Positions 32,929 to 44,081 of a stretch of DNA of 64,000 nt are shown here, piece after piece. Source of the DNA: Pleodorina starrii (Eukaryota; Chlorophyta; Chlorophyceae; Chlamydomonadales; Volvocaceae). A model generated the notes under the pieces. The model saw only the letters and a list, made by a program, of their open reading frames with translations, was not told the origin of the DNA and did no database searches. The stretch is from NCBI GenBank assembly GCA_030267565.1, contig BRXU01000005.1:2652001-2716000 (forward strand), given 5' to 3'. The translations under genes were made by a program, and so were the position numbers. The number at the start of each line of letters is the position of its first letter. Within the stretch, counting starts at the first letter, position 1.

Positions 32929-34731
32929 GCAGCCAGCCTGCTCAACGCTCCGCAGCGTAAGCGCGCGGCTCAGCCGCACCAGCCTGGGATCTGCCTCTTG
33001 CAGCTATGACAAAGCGGGGATAACTGGCAGGAGCGGCTCAGTTCGAGCGTGGCGCGGCGGGCCTTCAGCCACAGCGGCGTCTGTCCCCGCGGCGGCGACG
33101 CGGTGTCTCATGCTAACGAAGAACTTCAGATTGCGCGTTTCTGCAGTCGGGCTGTGCAGCGCTCATCGTATCGGATGGCAGGCCTCTGGACGAGAGCAGC
33201 GGGACAGCACGACAACGCGGAGGAGCAACATTTCAGCAGCGGCTGCGGAAACAATGGGAGCAGTAGCGGGAAGGACAGTCTGTGTAGTCTCTTGGGGTTT
33301 CACGTTGTGGGCGGGCGACGGCCGCCTGTCAGCGGCGACCGACAAACGGCATACAGTACGGGGCAGGTTGTGGCGTCTCGTATCGCGCTGGTTTCAGTGC
33401 GTCTGTGCGTGTTCTGTTGCTCCCGGGGTTTTGGGTTACATGGGGTACGGTATGTGGGATCTGTCGCAGGTTGGGCCACAGTCGGCTGGGCGTCAGCAGT
33501 GCTCGTGTGTTTGTGCGCCGAATGCGTTGAATGACCGCGCGGCTGTCTGATGACTGTTCTGATGCGTGTGCGTGGTTGTCGAGCGACCGTAATGGCTACG
33601 AACTAGTGGCCGTGCCTTCGGCATGCGACCCACGATTTTGCCTTGGCCTGATCGGCTTCTCTGGCGCAGACAATCATTTGACACCATTCGCGTTGCGCTG
33701 CGGTGCCTCTTGTGCGCGCGTGTGCGTGTGCAAGGGCTTACCTGTATGTTGATGGGGGTGTGGTGTGCGGAGACGTGTCGACCCGTGAAGCTCTCGGAAT
33801 GTGGGTGGGGTGACACAGCGAACACATACGATTCACTCCAGGGGCGCGGAGAAATGGGCTCCGGGCAGCTGCTGATGTTGCTCACGTGCAAGTCGTCTGA
33901 AGAGGATGAGCTTTGTGCCTCGTGTCTCGTTTACCGTCTCCTTTCCCTTGCCTCATCCAACCTTGCACCCCATCTTGCCAAGCGCCGGTGACGGTGGTGT
34001 ACCCCGCCTCATATGCGCTTTTCCCCCTGCATGACCCGTCACGCCCCCCTACCCCAGATTACACCGTTGTATTGTCAATAAGGACATGTGTAGTTATTAT
34101 AAATAAATTTTACCTTTTAAGACTAGGCGCTGCCGACATCTACATTGGAATGCACCGGTCTAGCTCTTGTATGTGGGTGAATGTTGATTGCCGGTTGCCA
34201 AACGTGTCAAGATGCAGTCTGCTGTAGCATTTCACACGCCTCGACTTGGCTATGTCACCTGCCTCCGCAAATCCGTGCCAGCTTTATGAAATTCCACTTC
34301 AAAACGGAATGATTTCACAAAGTCGTACTGATGCAGTCAACTAACAGTACAAGCCTGTTCCTTGGAAGCCTGCACACGCGTGCCCTTGACTGGCAACTGC
34401 ACTTCCAACTAAACATCCTTATCTGTCTATATTCAAACTATTTAGCAAACCGTAATTACGAACCTACCACAATTATTGCATGCATGTCATGTGTATGACG
34501 TACTACACTATCTAAGCATAATACGTCTGCCCTTACCCCTGTCCATTTTGCCTGTGAGAGTTTCCTTAACCAGGACACTCCTTTCAGAAAGCGATCTCCA
34601 GGCCAGCCAACAATTCTGCTTCTAAGCTACACCGTCCGGCACACAATTAACCGCTGACTAACTACCAAGCTTTGAGCCAGCTGCCCCGCTCTCCGACACG
34701 GCAACTGCAATAGCTTGGTCTAATACGGTAG
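32929..34731. other. Convergent 3' regions of the HABP4-like and LPA1-like genes
   Basis: No supported gene. The left part is presumably the 3' UTR of the HABP4-like gene. A ttaca at about 34062 (TGTAA on the minus strand) could end the LPA1-like transcript roughly 670 bp after its stop. The segment 34080-34700 is noticeably AT-richer. Confidence 0.45.
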
Positions 34732-37700
34732 CTATTGCTGCCGCTGCTGCGTCGAAAGCGGGCCCCCTGCCTCCCCCGCAGCCCGACCGCCTAGCAGCAG
34801 CTGCCGCAGCTGCTGATCAACCCCCGATGCAGCGCCGCCGCTCGCAGGCAAAGCCGCAGGCGGCGAGGCCTGCGTGCCGCGGGCGCCGTCGCCGCCGCCC
34901 CCTACCCCTCGCGCCGCGCCCCCGCCCTGACCCCTGCTGCCCACTCCCAAGTGCTGTTGCTGTGCGTGTGGCGGATGCTGCTGCTGCTGTGCGGCTGCAG
35001 CGGCAGCTCCTGAGTGCCCCCCTGCGCCCGCCACTACAGAACCGAAGGGCGTCCTCCGGCTGACGCTCAGCCTCAGCGCCGCGCCTGATGACGCCGCCGG
35101 TGGGGGCCCAATGCCCCGGTGCTGGTGTTGGTGGTGACGGTTCGAATGCACCCCAACCGCTGCCCCGCCATGCGGCGCGCCGTGGATCGGCACCTGCCGG
35201 CCGACCGCGGCGCCCCCGCCCCCGCCGGCGGCCGCGGCCGCCGCGGCCGCCGCCGAGGCGGAGGCTCGCATCCTGCTTCGCTCCAGCGCCCCTGCCAGGT
35301 GGCGAATGAGCGTGTTGGACCTGCCCAGCGGCACGCCCTCCTCCTCGTCGCCGTGCTCGTCCATGTCGTCGTGCGTGGCGCTTTCGTACACGCTGCCGTA
35401 CTCCTGCGGGCGGGAGCGGGCACCATTGCCGCCGTCGCGGCTGTGACTGTTGTGTGTGGCATGCCGGGGTTGGATGCCGGATGACGTCATGGGAGCAGGT
35501 CGGGCTGGGCAGCCCCCTGCCGGCAGAGGCTCAAGACAGCGCACCGTGGCAAAGACGGCGGCTCCACCGCCGGGTTATCCGACCCCGGGGCCGCACGCTA
35601 CTTCCCTTACCCGCGTCGGAGTCCCGATGCACTGGTCGCAAGGCGAACGCACTACCCGCAAAAAGCAAATGCGGGCATGCGAGCGCCATGCCACGCTCAA
35701 CGCACCTGCAGCGGACTGATGCCGCCGTACACGCCGTACCCGTCGCCATCTGCGTCGTCACTGTCGCCCGGCGCGCCCGGCCCCGGCGACCCCACGCGCA
35801 CGACCGGCCGCCGCCGCCGTGCCGCTGCGCCGGCGCCGCCGGCACCCCCGCCGGGGGTCGCCAGGGCGCCGCCGTCGCCGTCCTGCTCGTTGAAGCCGTC
35901 GTCGCCGTCGACGGCGTCAGCCTCATCCGAGGAATAGCCGCTGTGGCTCGGGGAGGAAGATTCCTCACCCAGGCGGCGGCTGCTGGTGCGCAGGAATGTG
36001 GGCGCGCCCATCGCCGCGGCCGCGGCCGCAGACCAGGCGCTCGCACCTGCGGAGGTGCGGTGGCAGCGGCGGGAACGGCAGCGGCAGGCAGGCGTGGGAC
36101 GGCATCCCACCGCACCGCACCGCACCGCAAAGAGGAGACTGCGTGTGTGTGTATTACGACAGCAAGACCGACCCGCGCACGAAGGTATACGGGTATTGCC
36201 GGATTTTGGGTCCGATCGCTAATGCCGTCTCCGACCCTTCGCTGCGGTATCTGATTTATTACCCCACGAAGCGCACAGGCAGCAGCAGCAGCGGCAAGGC
36301 GACCGGCGGATGTCAGCTCGCACACGCGAGCGATGAAGATGACGGCGACGGCGATGGCGCCTGGCTCAGACAGAGGCAGCGTCGGTCCCAGCCTGGATGG
36401 GGCTCCATCGATCGATGACGTCACATGACGAGGCGTCAGCTGATGAGATCGATGACGTCACACGACGCGGCGTTGGACAGCCCACACCGCCCACACAGCC
36501 CGCACAACCAGCAGCAGCACAGGCGACGCAGCCAAGAGGCCACCATGGTCATTCACCACCCCTCTCCCCCGCCCGCCCGCCCTCCCCTGGCAGCACACGC
36601 CACGCAACCCTGCCCCCGCCAGCACCCGCGCATGCCTGCGAAAGCGCTCGTCGGCGGAGTGACGGTGCCGCCTCCTCCTCCTCCTCCTCCTCCTCCGCCG
36701 CCGCCGCCGCCGCCGGCCGCTGACGCCCCGGGTGGAGACCCCGTCGCCGCGCCTATTCCAGCGCGAGCCGCGGCCGCCGCCTCCCCCGACGACGCCTCCA
36801 GCACCCCCGCCGGAGCCTGCAGGTGCTGCTGCCGCTGTTGCAGGTGCTGCTGCGTCCCACTTTGCTGCTGCTGCTGCTGCTGCTGTAGCGCCGGCGGCTC
36901 CTGTTGGTCAAGCCCCTCTCCACCGTCCCCAGAAGGCGGCTGCTCTGTGCCTGCGGTGGCGCCGGGCGCCCCCAGCCCCCGAATCGGCTGCACTGCATCC
37001 CCCAGCCCCGTCCCCGTCTCCGCCTCTTTCTCCGCCGGCCCCGGCGAGCGCTCGATGCATAGCGGCCAGTCGGTCTGGTCCGGCCGCCCAGGGTCCGGCT
37101 GTTGCTGTTGCTGCTGCTGCTGCGGCTGCAGCAGCTGCTGCTGCTGCTCTGTGACACCATCCATCTGCTCGTCCAAAATGGCCGACTCCATGACGGCCCG
37201 CAGGACCTCCTCCGAGCACCCGTCGCCGAAGCGTGAGTAGGCGTCCTTGGCCGCCGCCAGCGCCGCCGACGCGGCCCTGTCCGCGCTGGCGTCCGCCGCC
37301 GCCGCCGCTGGCATGCCCGCGGCCGCGACCGCGGCGGCGGCCATGCCTGGGCTGTCCGCGAGCGGCAGTCCCTCGCTGTCGCCGCCCTCCCGCCCCTCCT
37401 CGATCCTGCGCAGGTAAGTCAAGGGCGGCGGCGACGGCTGCCAGCGGCCGACCCGTGGGTCCGCCATCGAGCCGCCGTCGCCAAAGCTGCCGCCTCCAGC
37501 CGGCTTGGACCCAGCCGCCCCCAGGCGTTGCATGCACGCAGGCAGTACGGCATCCACGTGCTGCTGCTGCTCGGGAGAGAGGGACAGCGCCGGGGCCGGG
37601 GCGGGGGTCGGGGTCGGGGCTGGGTTCGAGCCACCGCCGCTGCCGCACGGCGAACCCCGAGTACCCGCAGCTGCAGCCGCTGCCGTCGCCGTTGCAGCGG

Positions 37701-40700
37701 CAGGAGTCCTGCTGCCGCAAATGCAAACGCCGCTCGGTGCTCCGGGCCCGTCGGCGCCGGCTGTTGGGTTGGCTGCCGGCGCCGTCCCGCTCGCTGGGTT
37801 GGCGGTGCCGCTGTCGCCACCGAGGACCACAGCGGCGGCGGAGGCATCAGGCGCTGCGCGCCCCTCCGGGCTATCAAGAGCAAGGGCCGGTGGCGACGGT
37901 GGCTGCGGCAGTGGCGCGACACCACGGGGCGAGTGCGGCGGATCAGCCGCCGGCGGGGTCCCGGGCCCCGGGTCGGGCCGCAGAGACGGTTGCTGCCGCT
38001 GCAGAGGCTGCGGCGGCGGCGGTTGCTCAGATTGTTGCTGCTGCTGCGGCGGCGGCGGCGGCGGGTCTTGGTCTTTGCTGCAGCTCAAGGAACTTGACGG
38101 CTGCCGCCCTTCTCGCTGCTGCTGCTGCTGCTGCCCCAGCCCGCCGGCTGTGAGCTCCGGCCGCCGGCCGGCCGTGCCCACCTGGCGCTCGTGTTCGTGT
38201 TCGCGTTGGCATTTGCTCTGGGGGGGATCACAGTCAAGTCGACAGCGGTCCTCTGCGCACGCTGCAAATTGCTGCGGGCTACCCGGCCCAGAGGTCGGCG
38301 TCACAGCCGCGCACTCGCCGGCACCCACATCCACGCCTGTGTCCGGCTCCACGAAGCCGCGTGAGGGGCTGGCGGCGATCCGCCCCTGGCGACATCGCGC
38401 CGGCGGCGACCTGGACACAGCCCGTCGTTGCTGCTGAAGGCCGCGAGCAGCCTCCGAGAGCACGACGGGCCCGTCGCCACCGCTGCCGCCGCCGCCGCCG
38501 CTGCCGCCGCACCCATCATGAGCGCCGCCGCCGCCGCCGCGGCCGCCGCCAACCTCCACAATGGCCACAGCGGCGCCCCTTCCGGTCCGCTCCGCGGCTC
38601 CGGCGGCCTGACCCGTGGGTCGCAGCGGCGGCGACCGCGGCGGCAACGCAGCGCCGCCACCCGCCGCCGCCGCCGCCGCCTCCGGCGTAGGAACTTGCGC
38701 GCTGGAGGACTGCGGCGGCGACGTGCAACACGCCGTCGCGCATCCGCCACCGTCAACTCGCAGGCTGCCGTAGCCGGAGGCGGCGCGAACCGTGCCGGGC
38801 GGCACTCGGCCGCTCGACCGCGCCCGCCTGGGACTGCTGTTGCTGCTGCTGGTATGACCGCCGCCACCGCCGAGCCGCAGCTGGGGGGAGGCGGGGTGCG
38901 GCGGCAGCAGCGGCAGGGCTGACAGCGTGGGCAGCGGGCCCGAGTGTGGCGGCGAGGGCACCGGTGGCGGCGACGGCAGGTCCTGGGGGCCGCTGCCGCT
39001 GCTCCTGCGGGCCCCGCGCGCCTGCGAGAGGCGGTCGGTCGGCCGGTCATGCGGGCGGAAGGTTCAGGCGCAGGAGCGGGCAGAACTGGGCCTACGTGCG
39101 TGCGTGCGTGCTTGGAACATCCCTGTTTTACGGTAGTGTGCGGCGCCGTCTGCGACTGCGCATCTGTCCGCTTACCCTGAGGCCACCACCGCCGGGGCCT
39201 CCGTAGGCGCAACCGCCGGCAGCAGCACCCCTAGGGGACCCAGCCCCAGTAGACGTAGACCGACACGGCAAAAAACAACTCGTGTCGCATCGCCGTACCC
39301 TCGCCCCGCCGCGCCCCGCCCGTCTCTTCTGTAAACCATAATCCTAAACCCACCAGCCCCGACACCCGTACCCCGGGCCCACACCCACCCACACCCACAC
39401 CCATACCCACCCGTAGCAACAACGACTTGACATGTGGATGCTGGTTCTGCTGCTGCTGCGGCTGCGGCTGCGGCTGCTGCTGCTGTGGCGACGACGACAT
39501 CAGCAGCGCCGCCGCCTCCACACAGGCCGCGCACGGCGCCGGGAACTCCAGCTGCGGGCTGCTGTGCGGGTGTGGATGCGGGTGCGGGTGCGGGTGTGGG
39601 TGCGGGTGCGAAGCACTGCGGCCACCGCCGCCGCCGCCGCCGCCGGCTGCTGCCGCCGCAGCCAGAGCCGCTTCCATGCCGCCGTTGCCGCCGTTGCCGC
39701 TGCCGCCGGGTGCCCCTGGAGCGGCAGGCTCCCTGCCGAAGAGGCGCGGAGAGCCCAGCATCCGGGGCAGGGGAAGCGGGCCCTGGCTGCCCGAGCTCTC
39801 TGCGGCGCGGGGCGAAGGGACACGTGCAGCGACGGTGGCGGGTGGCGGGTGGCGGGTGAGGACAGGGGCTCACAGCTGGGTCTTCCCTCTCACGGTCCGG
39901 TCTCGCGCTCTCGTGTCCATATCCACACAACAAAACGAAGAGCGTCGAGCGGCCGGGCGCATGCGCATGCCGCGGCGAGCGTTGCTGCAACGAGACCCAG
40001 CCCAGCCGCCTGGGCCGGGGCGCGATGGCTAAACCGAAACCAGGAAAGCAGGGAAGGCCCGTCTTATTACCAACCGGTACCGGTACCCCTTCTTTGTGCT
40101 CGCCGCAAACTTACCCCGCCGCACACAAACGACGCCGCTCGAGGTCCCTCCGCCGCCGCCGCCGGCGGCTGCGGCGGCGACGGCTGTCGCTGTCGTGCCC
40201 GGCGCCGCCGGTGCGGCGGCTGCGGCCGCGGCGGGGCCTGTCCCTCCCGCCGCCGCCGCTCCCATGCCCGCCATCGCCTCCACCACGGCGGTGTATTCGT
40301 TGTGCAGCATGCGCAGTGTGGAGGAGCCCGCGTCCAACACCTGCTCGCCCTTCATCATGCGCTTGAGGCAGCTGCGCGGCAGATGGCGGCGGAAGGCACG
40401 TGGGGCGGAAGGCGGCGAAAGGCACGCGGGGGAGACGGCGGTGAAGGGTCTGAAAGTTGGTAGGAAGCGAGCGGCGGAGGGCGGAAATGGCAATGCCAGA
40501 CGAGCGGCGGCGGCTGCACGGTGGAACAGGAAGGCGGCGACGGGGCGGCGAGTTCAAAGTGCCGGAAGGGAGGCGAGGACGGGGCGCGCACGGCCACGAT
40601 GCCGCCTTCCCACGCTCGGGTGTTGCGTTTCACGCGGTAGGGCTGCGGAGCGGGGCCCAGACGCGACGCGCTTCCTGGTGGTGGTGGGTGCACAACAGCG

Positions 40701-43520
40701 CACAGCTGAGGCGCCGCGGTACCCCGGGCGGAGTGCGGCCTCGCTGGCGCCGTTTGCCGCTCGTCCCTTGACCGCTAGCCGAGCGGCAGGCAGGAGCGGC
40801 AGGTGCGTTTGACTCACACCAGCCCGGCCGGCCAGCTCGGTGCGTTGTATCCCGCCCGCCGTCCGCCCGTCCACCCACCCACCCACCCGTCCACACGCAC
40901 AACCGCCCACCCACACCCACGCCCACGTCCATCCACATCCACATCCACGCACCCCAGCAGCGTCAAGTGGATGAGCCCCACCGATCGGTCGATGTTTGTG
41001 TTCTCCACACAGGGGATGGCGTGCTTCTCGGCCTTGCGGAACAAGTAGTCCTGTGGGGGTGGAAGGGATGTGGGGTGAGGGGGTGAGGAGGTGCGGGGGT
41101 GTTGAAGGGAGGATGAGGCATAGGAGGCTCCGTCCGGGTTGGTGCGCCGTATTACCCTGCCGTACCTGGATCCACCGAATGTTCCGCATGTTCTTGACGT
41201 ACTTGTTCTTGTTTGGATCCAGTGTCATGTACTTGGCACGAACCGCCATACGCTCCACGTGCTTACCTGAACAAGCAACAAACACACGCAATTGCCGTAC
41301 TAAGCAACAAACACACGCAAAACAAAGTTATGAGCAATGGCTGGGCCACAAGCGAACCAAGACGCGCAGGTCGCTGTCGGTGCCCATGAACACATACAGA
41401 CACACACCCCGCCCACTCGCCCGCCGCCACCACGTCCCAAGCCCCACGCACCCACCGGCCCGGCCCCTGCCAGCTCCACCCTCCCCGCTCCACCACCCAT
41501 CCATCCCAGTGCACCCCATACGGGCACCCAAACATCCAGCCACAACACTCGGCCCCACCGTCCTTCAACCCAGCCTTCCCAGGCAGCCCACCTGTTCCTT
41601 ATCCCCACCGTCAACCCCAATCCCTGCCCCCCTCAACCCTAACCCCTATGCCCCCCACCAACCCCAACCCCTACCCCCCCAACCCCTGCCCCGCCCCACC
41701 CTCGCTCTTAATGTAGACCAGGAACGGCACCACCCCCGGATGGCGCTGCAGCAGCCGCATCACCAGCCCCACGTGCAGGTGCACCCCCTCCACCACCAGG
41801 CTCTGACGCCGGGCCTCAAAGCCGCAAATCAGCTGCTCCAACTGCTCCGAAACCAGCTCGCACTGCGCCTTGTAGCCCCGGATAGCCTGCTCGTGCGCGC
41901 TGGCGCCGCTGGCGGCGCCGCTGGCGGCGGCGGCTCCGCCGCCGGCGCCAGCCGGCGACGGCCCCGCCGCGGCGGCGGAGCCGCCGCCGCCGCCGTCAGG
42001 CGGCGGCGTCGGCGCAGCCGCCGCCGCAGGCGGCGGCTCCGCCGCCGGCCCCTGCTGCTGCTGCTGTTGCTCCTGCCGCTGGCTGCCTCCCAGTCCTTGC
42101 AGCGCCTGCATCCGCGCCTCGTCCAGCGCCTGCTGTCTGCGCAGCGCCTCGCCCGCCTCGTAGGTGGAGGCGAAGAGCAGGGGGGTGTCCTCGGGGCAGG
42201 TGAAGCCGCGCATCATGTGGCGCACGCTGTCGGTGGAGAGCACGGTGCTGATGCCCAGGCGGCTGGCCTGGGGAAGGTGGGGAGGTAGGGGAGGAAGGGA
42301 AGGAGAAGGGGCGGGCAGGTGCGGGCAGGTGCAGTGGAGCGGAGCGGAGTGTGGAGGGTGCAGTGGAGCGGACAGCAGTGGCGTGCAGGGGAGTGAGTGC
42401 GCAGTGCGCGCAGCGAGACGAGGTCGCCGAGGTGGACGAGGAGATTGTGGTGAGCCGGGGCGGATGGTGTGGTGAGCCGGGGCGCGGGTTGGGGGGGAGC
42501 CGGCGCGGGTGCTTGGGTGTTAGGGTTGACTGCGTCCTTCGGCCACGGGCGGCAGCGATGAGACCGACACAGAGGACTGATGGAGACCCAGACGAACCGC
42601 TGGATCGCCAAAGGTGTCATTCAAGCCTTCGTTGCGCTTCGACGACCGGAACCTGAAAGCCCCCAAGGCCGAGCCCCCCAGCCAGCCCACGAGCCAGACG
42701 CACCAGGATGGAAGCCAGGGTCGACTTGCCGCTGCCGCTGGTGCCGCACAGCAGGACGATGATGTGCCGCCGCCGCTCCTTCAGACTGAAAGCGACAGAG
42801 ACGAACCAGAGCGGCGTCCGACAAGGGGGCAAGGAGGGTGGAGGGAGGTGGGAAGGGGGGCCCGTTGAGGCTGCGCGCGACCCAGGCGGCGGAGGAACAG
42901 CAGGCCCCCAGCGCTACATGCTGATGAGTGCCGCAGTAAAGCATCAGGCAGCGCGCTGAAAGTCAAGTGTTCAGAGGAGCAGGCCGGAATGGAACGCGGA
43001 CGGTGCTTGATGGGCGAGGGCCACGAATGTCTCAGGGTCGGATTGGCGAACTGGGGAGCCTTTGCGGGTACGGGAGGGCGGGGCATCGCCGAAGGGACAA
43101 GGAGCGGTTGGCCCGAGGGCCGCGAACAAGAGGACCGCACCTGCAGGCCGCCTTTATCTCATCCGATGAAGGCGCGTATTTGTAGTTGTATTCGGTGAGC
43201 GTGCTGCAGACGAGCTCGTAGAATTCGGAGCGCGGCATTGCAACATACACAGAGCCCTCGTCGTGCGCGCCAACGCCCCACAGCTGTCGGCTGCCGGAGC
43301 TGAATTTACGGCCATCGGAAGCAAAAGCCTCCAGTTTTTGAAACACAAGCTGCGCGGCCTTGTAGGCATGGCGTGGCTTGCATCCCATGAACTGCAGCAT
43401 CCCGCGAATTGCATCTCGAGTGTAGCGTGCACCAGATGGACGGCGCTCCTCTGCAGTGGGGTGATCTAGGCCCTTGGTGACGACAACAAAAGCAACCCGT
43501 GGGGTCCCGTGCCATTCCAT
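34732..43520 (-). CDS. LPA1: LPA1-like P-loop protein (2-phosphoglycerate kinase-related), about 10 exons
   Basis: Exons (minus): 43520-43141, 42785-42704, 42267-41700, 41266-41166, 41050-40953, 40371-40115, 39799-39411, 39021 to about 36609, 36046-35706 and 35403-34732; phases agree, though the exon 8 donor is uncertain (frame open to 36553). The N-terminus has [23 protein letters not shown]. Exon 2 carries the Walker A motif [10 protein letters not shown]. Then come [45 protein letters not shown] and [12 protein letters not shown]. This matches plant LOW PHYTIC ACID 1, related to archaeal 2-phosphoglycerate kinase and needed for phytate accumulation; the true substrate is unsettled. The acidic [13 protein letters not shown] region near the C-terminus also fits. 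At about 1,770 residues it is more than twice plant length, because exon 8 adds about 800 residues of Gly/Ala/Pro/Gln low complexity, and exon 3 an Ala/Gln insert between STDS and VVEG blocks. Confidence 0.88.
35482..35489. promoter_or_regulatory. TGACGTCA palindrome (CRE/bZIP-type)
   Basis: Perfect 8-bp palindrome in the last intron of the LPA1-like gene. See the pair at 36416-36460. Confidence 0.3.
36211..36265 (+). repeat. Dispersed repeat family B in an LPA1 intron
   Basis: gatcgctaatgccgtctccg, acccttcgctgcggtatctg, then atttattacccc; it lies in the intron between exons 8 and 9. Confidence 0.8.
36416..36460. promoter_or_regulatory. Two TGACGTCA palindromes in a short direct repeat
   Basis: atcgatgacgtcaca is present twice, 37 bp apart, in the same LPA1 intron. 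TGACGTCA is the consensus for CREB/bZIP factors. The role is inferred only from the motif. Confidence 0.35.
38610..38621. repeat. Dispersed palindrome GACCC-NN-GGGTC
   Basis: gacccgtgggtc inside LPA1 exon 8. Other single copies are at 37450-37461, 14934-14945 and 58138-58149, and the array at 48815-49245 is built of this core. Confidence 0.6.
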
Positions 43521-44081
43521 TCGTTGCGTTGCTTTCTGCGCCCAGGTTCTGCGTCCTCAACGTGCTTCAACGCACAAGAGCGATACTGAAATCATGGTCA
43601 GCAGTTTTCATGGGCCTATAGAGTCTGCAAAGACTCAACGGCCGGAATTCAATTTATATCCTGTGTGGTTTATGTACAGGCAGCCATTTATTACGATGCT
43701 CGTCGGATACCTGCATAACATACACTTGAAGGTCACAGGTAGGGGAACATGGTTTTTCGGTTAGGTACGGAAACGCTGGGGAGTGGGAACAAACCCGCAC
43801 CGCGCCCCATACTGGACCGATCTATGGACTTATCTAGCAGTGTTGCAACGTAACTAGCGCAGCTACTTGGAGATGATTCGCGGAGCTCCCGGAGATCCGG
43901 CCGGTCCTCCACGAAAACGCTCGTAAACCCAGTCATTCCTCTCCTCCAGTCCGCGGCAGCTTCCAAATGCCACTGTTGTGAAAAGCATTCCCCACCGTGC
44001 CTGCACGCGGCTTCTGTGACAATCGCTCCTCGCGCGCACAAGCTGCAACTTTTCTCGCGCGCGCACACCAACGGAACGTAG
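43521..44081. other. Bidirectional promoter region
   Basis: 560 bp between the divergent starts at 43520 (LPA1-like, minus) and 44082 (plus). No further gene and no obvious TATA box are seen. Confidence 0.45.
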
